The notes beneath the pieces are model-generated. The model was not told the origin of the DNA and did not search any database. It was given only the letters and a program-made list of their open reading frames with translations. Shown here one piece after another: positions 25,722 through 34,534 of a stretch of 64,000 nucleotides of DNA. Positions within the stretch are counted from its first letter, which is position 1. Every line of letters starts with the position of its first letter. The stretch is from Levilactobacillus tangyuanensis (lineage in GTDB: Bacteria; Bacillota; Bacilli; Lactobacillales; Lactobacillaceae), in the NCBI RefSeq assembly GCF_003946545.1, contig NZ_RHOA01000001.1, positions 124,001-188,000 on the forward strand, in the 5' to 3' direction. The position numbers and the translations under genes were made by a program.

Positions 25722-26534
25722 ATGCAAGCAATGATGTCGAATAATAAACCCCATCTTTCCCTCTGGCGGCGGTGGAACTGGCTGGTATGGCTGATCGTCG
25801 TCGCGGTTATCTACGTCTGGGCAATCGGTGGTCTTCAGTTCACCGGTCTTCAAGAGTCGGCCGGTTCCGTCTCCAAGTCAATCGTTCACGGCCTGGTGAA
25901 CCCGGACTGGAAGTATGTCTATAACGGTAGCGGGGAAGACCTGGTTTCCTTAATCTTACAAACGTTGGCAATTGCCTTCTTGGGGACGATTATTTCCGCC
26001 TTGATCAGTGTGCCGTTTGCCTTTTGGGCCGCCCGGAGCGAGAAGGAACACTACCGTCTGCGTTCCGGGAGTGGAAAGATTGTCCTGACCTTAATCCGGA
26101 CGTTCCCAGAAATTGTGCTGGCCATCATGTTTATCAAGGCCGTTGGACCGGGTTCTTACGCCGGGGTCCTGGCCGTCAGCATTCACTCGATTGGGATGTT
26201 GGGCAAGCTGTTTAGTGAAGCCATCGAAAACATGGACCGGGGTGCCGAAGAGGCGATCGTCAGTGCCGGTGGGAACAGCCCACAGGTCTTCATGCTGGCG
26301 ACTCTGCCCACGATTATGCCGGAATTCATTTCTTACACGTTATATCGGTTTGAAATCGCCGTTCGTTCCGCTTCCATCTTAGGGATGGTGGGTGCCGGTG
26401 GTATCGGTACCCCCATGATCTTTGCGATTCAGACACGGAACTGGCCACGGGTGGGCATTATCCTCCTGGGAATTGTGGTCATGGTGCTCCTGATTGATTC
26501 CTTGTCAGAACAATTACGAAAGAGGCTCATTTAA
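25722..26534 (+). CDS. phnE: Phosphonate-type ABC transporter permease 2
   Basis: The 270-residue membrane protein is homologous to the previous gene: EAA loop GAEEAIVSAGGNSPQVFMLA and LGMVGAGGIGTPMIF. AGGAGGG in the end of the first phnE serves as its RBS. Its stop codon overlaps the next start (TAATG), indicating translational coupling with the nucleotidase. Confidence 0.86.
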   Translation: MQAMMSNNKPHLSLWRRWNWLVWLIVVAVIYVWAIGGLQFTGLQESAGSVSKSIVHGLVNPDWKYVYNGSGEDLVSLILQTLAIAFLGTIISALISVPFAFWAARSEKEHYRLRSGSGKIVLTLIRTFPEIVLAIMFIKAVGPGSYAGVLAVSIHSIGMLGKLFSEAIENMDRGAEEAIVSAGGNSPQVFMLATLPTIMPEFISYTLYRFEIAVRSASILGMVGAGGIGTPMIFAIQTRNWPRVGIILLGIVVMVLLIDSLSEQLRKRLI

Positions 26535-28093
26535 TGATGCGGGTTAAAATTCTATCGACCAGCGACGTTCATGGCCACGTGTATCCCACGAGTTATAGTA
26601 GTCGGGATGACTATCAACCGTACGGAATGCTGAAGGCGGCCACGATTATTCGCCAGATTCAGCAGCATGCCGGACCAGACGACGTGGTCATTGCCATTGA
26701 GAATGGGGATTGGATTCAGGGGGCCCCGTTTGCCGGTTATTTGGCTAAGCAAGCCCCTAAGGACCAGGCCCTCTTTTCCAAATTAACCTCAATCATTAAT
26801 TATGATGCCGGGGTTCTAGGTAATCATGAATTTAATTACGGGCTCGACTATATTCGTAACTGTGAATGCCAGCGGACCTATCCGATTCTAGGGGCCAACA
26901 TTGGCGGGGCCGAGGACCAAAAGATCGTCGATGCCCCCTATCGAATTGTGAAAAAGAAAGGCCTGAAGATTGCCATCTTGGGCCTGACGACGGCTTACGT
27001 GCCAACCTGGGAGAAGGCCGACCATATTGCCGGGCTGACCTTTGAATCTGCCGTTGCTACGGCGAAGCACTGGGTGCCGAAGCTCAAGGCTCAGGCCGAC
27101 CTGGTTGTCGTGGCCTATCACGGCGGCTTTGAGGCCGATCTGGAGACGGGTGAGCCCACCGAACGCCTGACCGGAGAGAATGAAGGCTACCAATTAATGA
27201 CCGCCGTACCGGGAATTGACGCCCTAGTGACGGGCCACCAGCATCGCCAATTGGCTGGGGTCTATCATGGGGTGGCCACCACTCAACCCGGTGAGAAGGG
27301 CATTGCGGTGGGCCAGATTGAACTCCGGCTAGACACGAATCGACGAGTGATTGACCGCCAGGCAAAGTTATTGCCGGTGGCCGATGCCGCGCCAGATCCC
27401 GAGCTACAGGTGTTGACGGACCCAATCCAAGAACGGGTTCAGACCTGGCTCGACCAGCCAACCGGCCACATTTCTGGCGAAAGTTTAGTCGTGACCGACC
27501 ATATGGCCGCCCGGTTGACCGGGCACCCTTATCTTCAATTCATTAATGACGTTGAGATGGCGGCCTGTGATACCGATGTCGCGGCCACGGCACTGTTCAA
27601 TGACGGGGTGCGGGGCTTTGCCCATGACGTGACGCTCCGTCAGGTTTTGAATAGTTATCCATATCCCAATACGTTGGTGGTCGAACGACTAACGGGTCAG
27701 GATGTTCGTGAGGCGTTAGAACGGTGTGCCAGCTTCTTCGAGTTGGCCGCTGATGGAACCGTTCAAATTGCTTCGGCGTTCACCTACCCCAAGGTCGAGC
27801 TCTATAACTACGATATTTACAGTGGGATCGACTACGCGTTTGATCTCCACCAACCGGTGGGCCAACGGGTCACCGAGTTGCGCTATCATGGAGAACCCTT
27901 GCTAGTCGATCAACCGATCGATGTGGCAATGAATCAGTACCGGGGGAATGGTGGGGGCGAGTACCCCATGTTCACCACGGATAAGGTGATTCGCGAAGTC
28001 AATCGGGACATGGCCGAATTGATTCAAGACTACTTTGAAGCCCATCCCGACGTTCAAGGAACGCCGCAGACCAACTTCAAGGTTGCGTATTAA
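26534..28093 (+). CDS. Metallophosphatase / 5'-nucleotidase family protein, cytosolic
   Basis: The 519-residue protein contains the calcineurin-like metal motifs STSDVHGH, ENGDWIQG, LGNHEFNYG, VVAYHGGFE and TGHQHRQ, followed by a 5'-nucleotidase C-terminal domain (about residues 320-490: NDGVRGF, YPYPNTLVVERLTGQDV). UshA-type relatives are secreted, but no signal peptide is present here. It is coupled to the phn transporter by start/stop overlap, so it likely processes an imported phosphorylated compound or 2',3'-cyclic nucleotide inside the cell. Two ATG codons (26534, 26537) are possible starts. Confidence 0.85.
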   Translation: MMRVKILSTSDVHGHVYPTSYSSRDDYQPYGMLKAATIIRQIQQHAGPDDVVIAIENGDWIQGAPFAGYLAKQAPKDQALFSKLTSIINYDAGVLGNHEFNYGLDYIRNCECQRTYPILGANIGGAEDQKIVDAPYRIVKKKGLKIAILGLTTAYVPTWEKADHIAGLTFESAVATAKHWVPKLKAQADLVVVAYHGGFEADLETGEPTERLTGENEGYQLMTAVPGIDALVTGHQHRQLAGVYHGVATTQPGEKGIAVGQIELRLDTNRRVIDRQAKLLPVADAAPDPELQVLTDPIQERVQTWLDQPTGHISGESLVVTDHMAARLTGHPYLQFINDVEMAACDTDVAATALFNDGVRGFAHDVTLRQVLNSYPYPNTLVVERLTGQDVREALERCASFFELAADGTVQIASAFTYPKVELYNYDIYSGIDYAFDLHQPVGQRVTELRYHGEPLLVDQPIDVAMNQYRGNGGGEYPMFTTDKVIREVNRDMAELIQDYFEAHPDVQGTPQTNFKVAY

Positions 28094-28110
28094 CCGTAAA
28101 CATTAACGCG

Positions 28111-28171
28111 AAAGCGGTCCTCACCAGCGTGGTTGACATGAGAGCAACCACGCTGGTGAGGACCGCTTTTT
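28111..28171. terminator. Very long perfect-stem terminator of the phn operon
   Basis: Two 25-base arms (28111-28135 and 28145-28169) are perfectly complementary with a 9-base loop and end in five T. Confidence 0.9.
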
Positions 28172-28569
28172 AATTTGGCGAAAGGGTGACAATGCGACTA
28201 CCGAGATTGAACCTTTGCTTGGGGGATCCGAGACCTGCCTGTGTTTGATTGCGTTGTAGAGCCGCACCAATCATCGGGATAGATTGTCCGGTCACAATCT
28301 GATGAATGACAGCGGCCGTCAGTCGCTTACACGGAGATTCGTGGAAATACAAGGTGCTTGTTTGATTAGACCTGTTTTTGGTTCACCCCATAATTAAAAA
28401 TTCCTTCAATTGAGTCCGTAATAGATGCAATTTAAGGGGTGACTTGGTAAAATGAACTAACTTAATCTTAGATAGGAAGGTGGACGCCTTGGACCGACGT
28501 AACGTGACGTTACCCATACCCGATCGCTAATACCAAGTAGCATTTATATTGAAAGGAAGATTTATTTAT
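28172..28569 (+). other. Gene-free leader of the P-type ATPase with a palindrome
   Basis: No supported gene. A perfect palindrome GTAACGT-g-ACGTTAC lies at 28499-28513, about 56 bases before the ATPase start, and could be an operator. Promoter boxes are not convincing (TTGGTA near 28444). No known metal riboswitch consensus was recognised. Confidence 0.4.
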
Positions 28570-31317
28570 ATGGCGCAAGAACCAGAATTAACCAGTTCCA
28601 CCCCAACTGAAGCAGAAACCACTGACCCTGGACCCATCCAGCCGCCGTTATGGCAGCGTTCGACTGAGTCCTTACTTGTCGATTATGCCACGGATCAAGA
28701 GTCCGGGTTGACGACCACCGAGGCGCAGGCACGACTACGGCAGAATGGTCCGAATGAATTGACAGCGAAGAAGCAGTCCAACCTGCTACGGTTTCTGAAG
28801 CAGTTTAACAACAGTATCATCTATATCCTGGCAGCCGCCGCCCTGATTACATTCCTGATGCACCATTACTCCGATTCCATTGTTATTGGCCTAGTCATTG
28901 TGGCCAATGCCTTCATCGGGTATTTCCAGGAACGCTCGGCCGACAACGCGCTTGACCGGATCAAGGCCCTACTGGTTTCCGAGGCCGTGGTCATTCGTGA
29001 CGGGCAAAAGGTCACGCTGCCAGCGCGCGAGCTGGTGACTGGTGATATCGTGCAGTTGGAAGCCGGGGATACGGTCCCCGCCGACCTGCGACTCATCGAT
29101 GCCGACAACTTGAAGATTCAGGAATCCGCGTTGACCGGTGAGACCGACTCCGTGGAAAAGGGGGAAGATCCCTTGCCCGTCGCCAACCTGGCGTTGGCCG
29201 AACGGACGAACCAAGCCTTTGCCTCCACGGCCGTGACCAATGGGTCTGGCCGTGGAATCGTGACGGTGACCGGTGCCCAAACCGAGATTGGTCACATTCA
29301 GCAAAACGTGGCCGAGGTTAAGCAGCAGGCCACACCACTGATGAAGAACCTGAATCGCTTGGGACTGGGTCTGTCGATTGCTATCCTGATTGCCGCTGTC
29401 TTACTGTTCATCCTGGGGATGATCACCCATGTCTACAGTCTGCCAGTCCTGCTGGTGGCCGTCATTACCATGGTGGTGGGGTCCATGCCTGAGGGCTTGC
29501 CAGCAAGTACGTCGGTGGTTCTGGCCATGGGAACCCAACAGATGACCAAGCAAAATGTGATCGTGAAGACGCTACCCGCCGTCGAAACGCTGGGGGCCGT
29601 CGACATTGTGAACACCGATAAGACCGGGACCTTAACCAAGAACGAGATGACCGTGACCGATGTTTTAACCGCTAAGGACACCTACACCGTGTCTGGGGTG
29701 GGTTATGACGCCACCGGCCAGGTCGAAACCGACGAGGGTCAGACCGTTGCCTGGCAGGCCGATCCTGACTTAGAGTGGTTGGTGCAGATTGCCGGTCAGA
29801 CCTCCGATGCCGAATTCCATGAGGAAGATGGGCAGTGGTTGTTAACCGGGGAGCCAACCGATGGGGCCTTGACCGCGCTCTACCACAAATTAGTGGGGGC
29901 CGATCCGGATCCAGCGGAGATTGATTCGCGACCATTTGATTCGGCGATCCGTTATTCGGCCCGCCTGGTTGACCACGCCGACCAACGCTATTTGTTGGTT
30001 AAAGGGGCGCCCCAAACCTTGATGCAGAAGATGGCCGCGCAGGGTGAAACGATCGACCAAGTTGCCTGGCAACAGCGATTATCGCAGCTGACTCGTCAAG
30101 GTAAGCGGGTCGTGGCCTTGGGTTATCAGCCCGTTGCCGGCGATGTGACCGAGGTCGATGACCTTGAGATTGGCCAGGACTTCCATTTAGCCGGGATGGC
30201 CGGGATTATTGATCCGCCTCGCCCGGGTGTCGCCGATGCCGTTCGTCAATTACGGTATGCCGGTATTAAGGTTAAGATGATTACGGGGGATGACCCCGAA
30301 ACCGCCGCGGCGATTGCCCGACAGCTGAATCTTTCGGAGCAGGCCAAGGCCATCACCGGACCGGAGTTGGCAAAGTTATCCGATGAGGAATTGACGGACC
30401 AGATTGACCGCTACACCGTCTTTGCCCGGACCACGCCGGCCGATAAGTTGCGAATCGTGAAGGCCCAACAACAACGGGGGCACGTGGTGTCCATGACGGG
30501 TGATGGGGTGAACGATGCGCCGGCCCTGAAGCAGGCCGATATTGGGGTGGCCATGGGGATTCGGGGAACCGACGTCGCCAAGGACTCCGCCGATATGGTC
30601 TTGGCCGATGATGACTTCACGTCAATCCTGGGGGCTGTCCGCGAGGGTCGTCACGTCTTCGACAACATTCGTAAGACGATTCGGTTCCTGTTACCGACCA
30701 GTTTTGCCGAAGGCTTGATCGTCGTGATGAGTATCCTGATGGACCAGCCGTTACCGTTGTTCCCAACGCAATTGTTGTGGATCAACATGGTCTCGGCCCT
30801 GACGATTCAGTTTGCGTTTATTTTCGAGCCCGCCGAGAGTGGGATCATGCGTCGGGGACCCCGGGATGTTAGTCGGGGGATCCTGTCCAAGTTGGACATC
30901 TTTGAAATTACCTACGTGTCCCTGTTGATTTCGGGGCTGGGGATGATTGCCTACGATGTTCTGACGGCGCAAGGACTTTCGGCCGTGGTCGGCAGTACCA
31001 TGACACTGAACGTGATTATCTTCGGGAAGGTCTTCTACTTATTTAATTTACAGAACGACCATCCGGTATTCTCGAAATACTTCTTCCGCAACAAGATGAG
31101 CTTCGTGATCGTCGGGATCCTATTGATTCTGCAGGCCGGTATTATTTATTGGCCCGCGATGCAAGGGGTCTTCCATACCACCGATGTAAACTTCCACTAT
31201 GGTTGGGGGATTCCAATCCTAGCTGGCGCCATCGTGTTGTTGATTACCGAACTGGCTAAGTGGATTCGTCATCGTTGGGATGCCAATACGATGAATCGTG
31301 AACGCCGCCGCTTCTAA
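28570..31317 (+). CDS. P2-type cation-transporting ATPase
   Basis: This is a 915-residue P-type pump. Motifs in order: N-terminal cation-ATPase domain, TGDIVQLEAGDTVPADLR, TGE actuator loop (ALTGETDSV), PEGLP in M4, phosphorylation site DKTGTLTKNE, KGAPQTLM, and hinge TGDGVNDAPALKQADIG. M5 keeps a Glu (LLPTSFAEGL), but M6 reads LLWINMVSALTIQF where calcium pumps have N-L-V-T-D; the liganding Asp is Ala. Calcium specificity is therefore doubtful; Na+, K+ or other cations are possible. ATG at 28570 follows GAAAGGAAG; an in-frame start seven codons earlier lacks an RBS. Confidence 0.88.
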   Translation: MAQEPELTSSTPTEAETTDPGPIQPPLWQRSTESLLVDYATDQESGLTTTEAQARLRQNGPNELTAKKQSNLLRFLKQFNNSIIYILAAAALITFLMHHYSDSIVIGLVIVANAFIGYFQERSADNALDRIKALLVSEAVVIRDGQKVTLPARELVTGDIVQLEAGDTVPADLRLIDADNLKIQESALTGETDSVEKGEDPLPVANLALAERTNQAFASTAVTNGSGRGIVTVTGAQTEIGHIQQNVAEVKQQATPLMKNLNRLGLGLSIAILIAAVLLFILGMITHVYSLPVLLVAVITMVVGSMPEGLPASTSVVLAMGTQQMTKQNVIVKTLPAVETLGAVDIVNTDKTGTLTKNEMTVTDVLTAKDTYTVSGVGYDATGQVETDEGQTVAWQADPDLEWLVQIAGQTSDAEFHEEDGQWLLTGEPTDGALTALYHKLVGADPDPAEIDSRPFDSAIRYSARLVDHADQRYLLVKGAPQTLMQKMAAQGETIDQVAWQQRLSQLTRQGKRVVALGYQPVAGDVTEVDDLEIGQDFHLAGMAGIIDPPRPGVADAVRQLRYAGIKVKMITGDDPETAAAIARQLNLSEQAKAITGPELAKLSDEELTDQIDRYTVFARTTPADKLRIVKAQQQRGHVVSMTGDGVNDAPALKQADIGVAMGIRGTDVAKDSADMVLADDDFTSILGAVREGRHVFDNIRKTIRFLLPTSFAEGLIVVMSILMDQPLPLFPTQLLWINMVSALTIQFAFIFEPAESGIMRRGPRDVSRGILSKLDIFEITYVSLLISGLGMIAYDVLTAQGLSAVVGSTMTLNVIIFGKVFYLFNLQNDHPVFSKYFFRNKMSFVIVGILLILQAGIIYWPAMQGVFHTTDVNFHYGWGIPILAGAIVLLITELAKWIRHRWDANTMNRERRRF

Positions 31318-31332
31318 ATCTAACGCTAATCC

Positions 31333-31371
31333 ATCCCCCGCGACGTCTGGTTGACGTCGTGGGGGATTTTT
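31333..31371 (+). terminator. Terminator after the P-type ATPase
   Basis: ATCCCCCGCGACGTC pairs with GACGTCGTGGGGGAT (one wobble), followed by TTTTT. Confidence 0.88.
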
Positions 31372-31549
31372 GGTTTGGGGTCTATTAATCCTTTCGGCGA
31401 ACAATCAATGCTGCCTAGGAAGGCACCGGTTTCATGCGGTGAAGTCGTTCATGACCCAATGATCAATAATTAACGGCCGAATGTTCAAAAAGGGTGGCCC
31501 TTAGCAACCGATAATCCTATACTGGAAGCAAAGGGGGCGGAACATAAAT

Positions 31550-32971
31550 ATGTTGAAGAAAAGTTCCGATTGTACCGAAATTTTAGTGGGTAAAGCCGCC
31601 AGTATGGATGGCTCCACGATTGTTGCGCGTAACGAGGATGGCTACGGGCCAGTAAATCCGATTAAGGTCGTCGCTCATCCAGCGACTGATCATAAGAACG
31701 CAACCTTTACGTCAGGTGTCACTGGCGTTACGGTCCCCTTACCCGATCATGCTTACCGCTATACGGGTACCCCACAAGCCGATCAAAGTGACGGCCTGTA
31801 TGAAGAAGCCGGCATCAATGAATTGAATGTCGGGATGAGTGCCACCGAAACCACTGCCACGAATGCCCGGGTCTTGGGCTACGATCCTCTGGTCGATGAC
31901 GGGGTCAATGAAGAGGCCATGGTCACGTTAGTCTTGCCATATATCAAGACTGCCAAGGAAGGGGCCCAACGGTTGGGTGCTCTCTTGGAAAAGTATGGGA
32001 CCGGCGAATGTAACAGTATCGCCTTTAACGACCAAGATGAAATCTGGTACTTGGAAACGGCCGGTGGTCACCACTGGGCAGCCATGCGTTTGCCAGACAA
32101 CACCTATGCGGTTGCACCTAACCAAACGGTGATGGAAGAGGTCGACGTTAGCGATACCGACAACTTCCTGGTCGCCACGGACTTGGTTGACTTCGTCAAT
32201 AAAAATCATTTGAATCCTAAGCCAGGCACCTTTAACTTCCGGGATATCTTTGGAACCCATGATGAAAGCGATGCTTACTACAACACGCCACGGACGTGGT
32301 ATGGCCAAAAGATGTTTAACCCATCCATTACCGACCAAACGCCAACGGACCAAGACATGCCATTCGCTCGCGTGCCCGAGAAGAAGATTGCCATCGAAGA
32401 TGTAGAATTCTTCCTATCTTCACATTACAACGGCACGCCATACGATCCATTTGGGACGTTTGCTTCGGGCTCCGCCGATGATCAGAAGAAGTACCGGTCA
32501 ATTGCGATGGACCGGAATCAATGTTCCTCGATTCTGCAAATTCGCAACGATGTTCCGGCCGACCACGCGGCGATCCAATGGATTGCCCTGGGCTTCTTTG
32601 CTTACGCCCCTTACGTGCCATTCTTTACCAACATCAACGACACGCCAGAGGATTACAAGAACACCACGACAACAGTTTCTGTCGACAACGTTTACTGGTT
32701 GTCGAAGACCTTGTCCGTGATGATCGAACCCCATTTCCACGAATTCGTTGCCACCATCAACGCTTATCGCGAAGGTTGCCAATCGTATGCTCGGCAACGG
32801 GTTGCGGCTACGGACGCAGGGGTTACCGGGGATGTTACGGACTACTTGACCAAGAGTAATGCCGAAACGGCCGGTGAGGTTTCTCGCCGGACCCATGAGT
32901 TATTTGATGAAATAGTTAAGCAAGGACTCCTTCTATCCGCAACGACGTGGGAGAAGGGCCAAAACCTTTAG
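31550..32971 (+). CDS. pepD: C69 family dipeptidase
   Basis: This 473-residue Ntn-hydrolase dipeptidase hydrolyses a broad range of dipeptides. The catalytic Cys8 lies in SSDCTEILVGKAASMDGST, followed by the conserved IVARNEDGYGPVNP. In this family Cys becomes N-terminal either by cleavage of a short propeptide or is used as in PepDA. Length matches PepD of lactobacilli. No signal peptide, so it acts in the cytosol on imported peptides. GGGGGCGG precedes the ATG. Confidence 0.9.
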   Translation: MLKKSSDCTEILVGKAASMDGSTIVARNEDGYGPVNPIKVVAHPATDHKNATFTSGVTGVTVPLPDHAYRYTGTPQADQSDGLYEEAGINELNVGMSATETTATNARVLGYDPLVDDGVNEEAMVTLVLPYIKTAKEGAQRLGALLEKYGTGECNSIAFNDQDEIWYLETAGGHHWAAMRLPDNTYAVAPNQTVMEEVDVSDTDNFLVATDLVDFVNKNHLNPKPGTFNFRDIFGTHDESDAYYNTPRTWYGQKMFNPSITDQTPTDQDMPFARVPEKKIAIEDVEFFLSSHYNGTPYDPFGTFASGSADDQKKYRSIAMDRNQCSSILQIRNDVPADHAAIQWIALGFFAYAPYVPFFTNINDTPEDYKNTTTTVSVDNVYWLSKTLSVMIEPHFHEFVATINAYREGCQSYARQRVAATDAGVTGDVTDYLTKSNAETAGEVSRRTHELFDEIVKQGLLLSATTWEKGQNL

Positions 32972-33010
32972 TTTGTCAGGCAGTACACAACCTTGGGGAG
33001 GAACAAGCTA

Positions 33011-34012
33011 ATGAAATGGATCAAACTACTATTAGGGAGTAGTCTTGGGCTGTTACTGTGGGGAACGGGGACCACGGCTCAGGCTGCAAAAAAGATGCGG
33101 CTTCCCGCGTATCCCCAACAGCGGCTATTTACGGCGAAGCACTTGCGAACCAAGGTCTACAGTTATCCACGCGGTTTGCACTCAGGCAGCCGCTATCTGG
33201 GAAAGATGATGAGCACCAAGAAGAAGTGGACCGTCGTCAAGGTTGTGATGGTTCACGGCAAGAAGTACGTGCGCATTACGGCGGCCGTTCAGTTCCCGCT
33301 TCAGCATGGAACGGTGCTCAGGAGCTATCCCCAAGCAACGGCGATTGATGGCGGTTATGTGGCGTTGAGCAAGCTGAAGAGTCATCAGCAGATTAGCCGC
33401 ATGCCGACGATACCGCGGACGCCGTATTTTGAGGCCCGGCTGACCAGTGACTTCTGGTGGATGCCTTATGGCACGGTCGGCAGTAATTACGCCGCCCATT
33501 ATGGGACGACCTATGGCTACCGGACGATCTATGCCATTCAATCGTTAACCACGGTTAAGGGCAAGCAGTACCTCTTGTTTGAGAATGCCAAGGGTGAGGT
33601 CTTGGGCTGGCTACCCAAGAGTGTGGTCGTCAAGGGCCAGTACCCCGATCTGATGCAACGTGAACTCACTCGGGATACCCCGGTGGCCGCGGAGTCGACC
33701 AAGATTCGTGTTTTGGATAGCGGTCGACACGTCAAGATTGGCATTGCCAAGACCGCCGGCAAGATTCAACGGGTGGTCCTGTTGGACCAAGACAGTCAAA
33801 CCACGGTTTACGACTATCAAGACGGCAAAGCCGTTAAGAAGACGATCCGTGGCGCGGATGGTCGACTCAAGTCGTCGCGGGCGTTGACCCCTACTAGTAC
33901 GATCAAGTTTCATTTGCAGGCCGACTACGATATCAGTGGCGACATCTATGATGGCACCATTGATGCTCATGGTAAGATTACCATTCCCTACATGGGTGGC
34001 TGGGTTGCTTAA
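33011..34012 (+). CDS. Secreted protein with SH3/GW-like modules
   Basis: This 333-residue protein has a signal peptide (LLLGSSLGLLLWGTGTTAQA) and then basic, Tyr/Gly-rich repeated units such as KVYSYPRGLHSGSRYLGKM, KKYVRITAA, TIYAIQSLTTVKGKQYLLF and EVLGWLPKSVVVKG, the pattern of GW/SH3-type wall-binding modules. The last 90 residues differ and are rich in charged residues. No enzyme domain is recognised. ATG at 33011 follows GGGGAGGAA. It starts 39 bases after pepD without an obvious terminator, so it may be read from the same transcript. Confidence 0.72.
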   Translation: MKWIKLLLGSSLGLLLWGTGTTAQAAKKMRLPAYPQQRLFTAKHLRTKVYSYPRGLHSGSRYLGKMMSTKKKWTVVKVVMVHGKKYVRITAAVQFPLQHGTVLRSYPQATAIDGGYVALSKLKSHQQISRMPTIPRTPYFEARLTSDFWWMPYGTVGSNYAAHYGTTYGYRTIYAIQSLTTVKGKQYLLFENAKGEVLGWLPKSVVVKGQYPDLMQRELTRDTPVAAESTKIRVLDSGRHVKIGIAKTAGKIQRVVLLDQDSQTTVYDYQDGKAVKKTIRGADGRLKSSRALTPTSTIKFHLQADYDISGDIYDGTIDAHGKITIPYMGGWVA

Positions 34013-34026
34013 AGTTGAATTTGATG

Positions 34027-34060
34027 AGCGTTGTGGTTGTTAAGGCCGCAACGCTTTTTG
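34027..34060 (+). terminator. Terminator after the secreted SH3-like gene
   Basis: AGCGTTG and CAACGCT arms with inner GG/CC pairing are followed by TTTTT. Confidence 0.8.
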
Positions 34061-34278
34061 ATTTGAAATTATTCGATTCGACGATAATGACGTGATTTAA
34101 TTTGTTTGCTAAGCAAACTGGGCCAGTAATCCGTGGTTTTGGCGCTTGACCAGTTAAAATGTTTCTTAGAGCCAAGGGAAACCCGACCCTCGACTTGGTT
34201 TTACTCAGCTTTAATAATTAAAACGGATAATGTCGCGCGACTACCATCAGCGAAAGACTATTCGTGGCTGGGTCAGTG

Positions 34279-34306
34279 AGGCTTCCATTCTTTGGAAGCC
34301 TTTTTT
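34279..34306 (+). terminator. Orphan terminator in the pepD-EamA gap
   Basis: GGCTTCC and GGAAGCC arms are followed by six T, about 220 bases after the previous terminator and with no gene between. It could end a small RNA starting in 34070-34250; otherwise 34061-34278 shows nothing clear. Confidence 0.6.
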
Positions 34307-34425
34307 GTTGGGCTAACGTGATAAAACTAGACCAATTTCTGGAGCTGATGGCTGGTTTAGCGTAAATAAATGGCTAGTGACAGGTGGTAACTAACAACCA
34401 ATTAATTTATATTTAGAAAAAGGCG

Positions 34426-34453
34426 TTAACCTACCGGTGATTTTTGTTATAAT
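34426..34453 (+). promoter_or_regulatory. Promoter of the leader peptide/EamA transcript
   Basis: TTAACC (34426-34431), a 16-base spacer and a perfect TATAAT (34448-34453). Confidence 0.55.
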
Positions 34454-34492
34454 GGCTAACATGTTATAAATTTTATGGATAAGAGGGATCGT

Positions 34493-34534
34493 ATGGGATT
34501 TGAGCAAAACACTGATGGGAAGTGGCAAGGATGA
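34493..34534 (+). CDS. 13-residue leader peptide, translationally coupled to EamA gene
   Basis: ATG at 34493 with a good RBS (AAGAGGGA, 5 bases upstream) opens a 13-codon frame, MGFEQNTDGKWQG, whose TGA overlaps the EamA ATG in ATGA. The position right after the promoter and the overlap argue for coupling or attenuation control. The peptide has no run of one amino acid that would suggest a classical attenuator. A chance ORF is possible, since the sequence is too short for homology. Confidence 0.45.
   Translation: MGFEQNTDGKWQG

Noticed and set aside
28170..28352. 60-codon open frame on the minus strand downstream of the phn terminator
   Set aside because: It starts at TTG with no ribosome binding site, has no recognisable domain and overlaps a gene-free leader region.
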